Source of the DNA: G963663615 sp963663615
GTDB lineage: Bacteria; Bacteroidota; Ignavibacteria; Ignavibacteriales; Melioribacteraceae
Assembly: GCA_963663615.1 (NCBI GenBank)
Contig: OY760517.1
Span: 2,542,001 to 2,606,000 of the forward strand
Direction of reading: 5' to 3'
Length of the DNA: 64,000 bases
A model generated the notes under the pieces. That model was not told where the DNA came from and ran no database searches. It saw only the letters and a program-made list of their open reading frames with translations. Positions 63,511 through 64,000 of the stretch are shown here, piece by piece. The translations under genes were made by a program, and so were the position numbers. How positions within the stretch are numbered: position 1 is the first letter of the stretch; each line of letters starts with the position of its first letter.

Positions 63511-64000
63511 ATGAAAGCAGCTATAATTCAATACAATCCGGTTTGGGAAAATCCTGAAAAATCTATTGAAGTTATTGATAAACTAATGACTAACAAGTTT
63601 GCTGATGCCGATTTTTTTGTGTTTCCGGAAATGACATTAACCGGTTTTACTATGGATTCAGAAAAACATGCCGAAGAACTGGATGGTATTTCAACCCAAT
63701 ATTTTATGAGTTTGGCAGCTAAAATTCATAAACCTGTTTTAGCCGGTATAATTGAAAACGATAATGGCAAAATTTACAACACACTTGTCCATTTCGATAA
63801 GTTTGGAATAATTACAGCACGCTACCGAAAAATCCATCCGTTTAGTTATGCAAAAGAAGATGAGTATTATTCACCTGGCAAAGAAACAGTTGTAACCAAA
63901 ATTGATAAAATGAAAGTTGGTTTAACTATTTGTTACGACCTCCGTTTTCCCGAGCTTTACCGTTTGTATGGCAAGCAGGGTGTTGATATAATTATTAACA
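63511..64000 (+). CDS. Nitrilase-superfamily amidohydrolase (3' truncated by window)
   Basis: The frame is open from the ATG at 63511 to the end of the window, 163 codons; an ATG at 63496 is in frame but AGG seven bases before 63511 favours the latter. The Glu-Lys-Cys triad is visible: E in FVFPEMTLTG, K in ARYRKIHPF and C in LTICYDLRFPELYR. FSYAKEDEYYSPG resembles omega-amidase/YafV-type members. These hydrolyse C-N bonds of small amides in the cytoplasm. The C-terminal third is missing from the window. It diverges from the Gate-domain gene. Confidence 0.93.
   Translation, partial: MKAAIIQYNPVWENPEKSIEVIDKLMTNKFADADFFVFPEMTLTGFTMDSEKHAEELDGISTQYFMSLAAKIHKPVLAGIIENDNGKIYNTLVHFDKFGIITARYRKIHPFSYAKEDEYYSPGKETVVTKIDKMKVGLTICYDLRFPELYRLYGKQGVDIIIN

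Noticed and set aside
1..64000. CRISPR arrays, rRNA genes, transposases, phage genes, restriction or toxin-antitoxin systems
   Set aside because: Looked for repeated spaced units, conserved rRNA strings and typical protein motifs; none were seen.

Overview
The window is about 64 kb of AT-rich, gene-dense bacterial chromosome. It most resembles the Ignavibacteria, a relative of Bacteroidota and Chlorobiota. The evidence is a type IX secretion system (T9SS: SprA translocon and PorX regulator), two secreted enzymes ending in the T9SS C-terminal sorting domain with the YPNPFN-type motif, a TonB receptor/DUF4249 lipoprotein pair, DUF3667 and DUF1573 proteins, and frequent lipoprotein signals. No rRNA, CRISPR array, prophage or intact insertion sequence was seen.

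Layout. 1-1.7 kb: end of an F420-hydrogenase-beta-like gene, then an intact CAT-anticodon tRNA followed by decayed tandem copies of the tRNA-terminator unit. 1.7-7.8 kb (minus strand): a DUF3667 protein and a surface-polysaccharide block (UDP-GlcNAc 2-epimerase, unusual sugar transferase, DegT aminotransferase, UDP-HexNAc dehydrogenase). 8-12 kb: alpha-glucan phosphorylase, a possible 39-residue small protein, and a broken lipoprotein gene. 12-15.8 kb (plus strand): overlapping plsY, HtrA-like protease and purB, then a lipoprotein peroxiredoxin whose ribosome-binding site lies inside a hairpin. 15.8-28.8 kb: DoxX protein, a secreted peptidylarginine-deiminase-like T9SS cargo, ferritin, serine hydrolase, L28, a ChaN/EreA-like lipoprotein, DUF2059, TonB receptor plus DUF4249, HAD phosphatase and a phosphoesterase fused to a beta-propeller. 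28.9-34.2 kb: lepA, lepB, subtilisin-like T9SS cargo and an orphan helical protein. 34.2-43.4 kb: Rrf2 regulator, FAD dehydrogenase, outer-membrane barrel, multi-PAS histidine kinase, M48 lipoprotein protease and dnaK with a close match to a sigma-54 promoter. 43.6-46.3 kb (plus strand): birA, coaX, cysteine desulfurase. 46.3-58.3 kb (minus strand): one tightly packed run reading sprA, porX, tsaE, tsaB, DUF1573, accD, panC. 58.4-63.3 kb: PPP-type phosphatase, CoA-transferase, alanine dehydrogenase, nucleoside-recognition membrane protein. A nitrilase-family gene starts at 63.5 kb and runs off the window.

How it fits together. SprA is the outer-membrane T9SS channel and PorX its usual transcriptional or signalling regulator. 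The deiminase-like and subtilisin-like enzymes are predicted cargo, exported by Sec (lepB encodes signal peptidase I) and then by T9SS. The DegT and UDP-HexNAc dehydrogenase genes resemble PorR/WbpE and UgdA/WbpA, which in Porphyromonas make the sugar that anchors T9SS cargo; that link is inferred here. The most noteworthy items are the PPAD-like T9SS cargo with every expected catalytic residue, the sprA-porX linkage within a housekeeping operon, the sugar transferase with an altered catalytic dyad, the sigma-54-type dnaK promoter, the hairpin holding the bcp ribosome-binding site, the decayed tRNA repeats, and a lipoprotein pseudogene with a stop codon at its lipobox cysteine. I did not find a clearly new multi-gene defence or mobile system.
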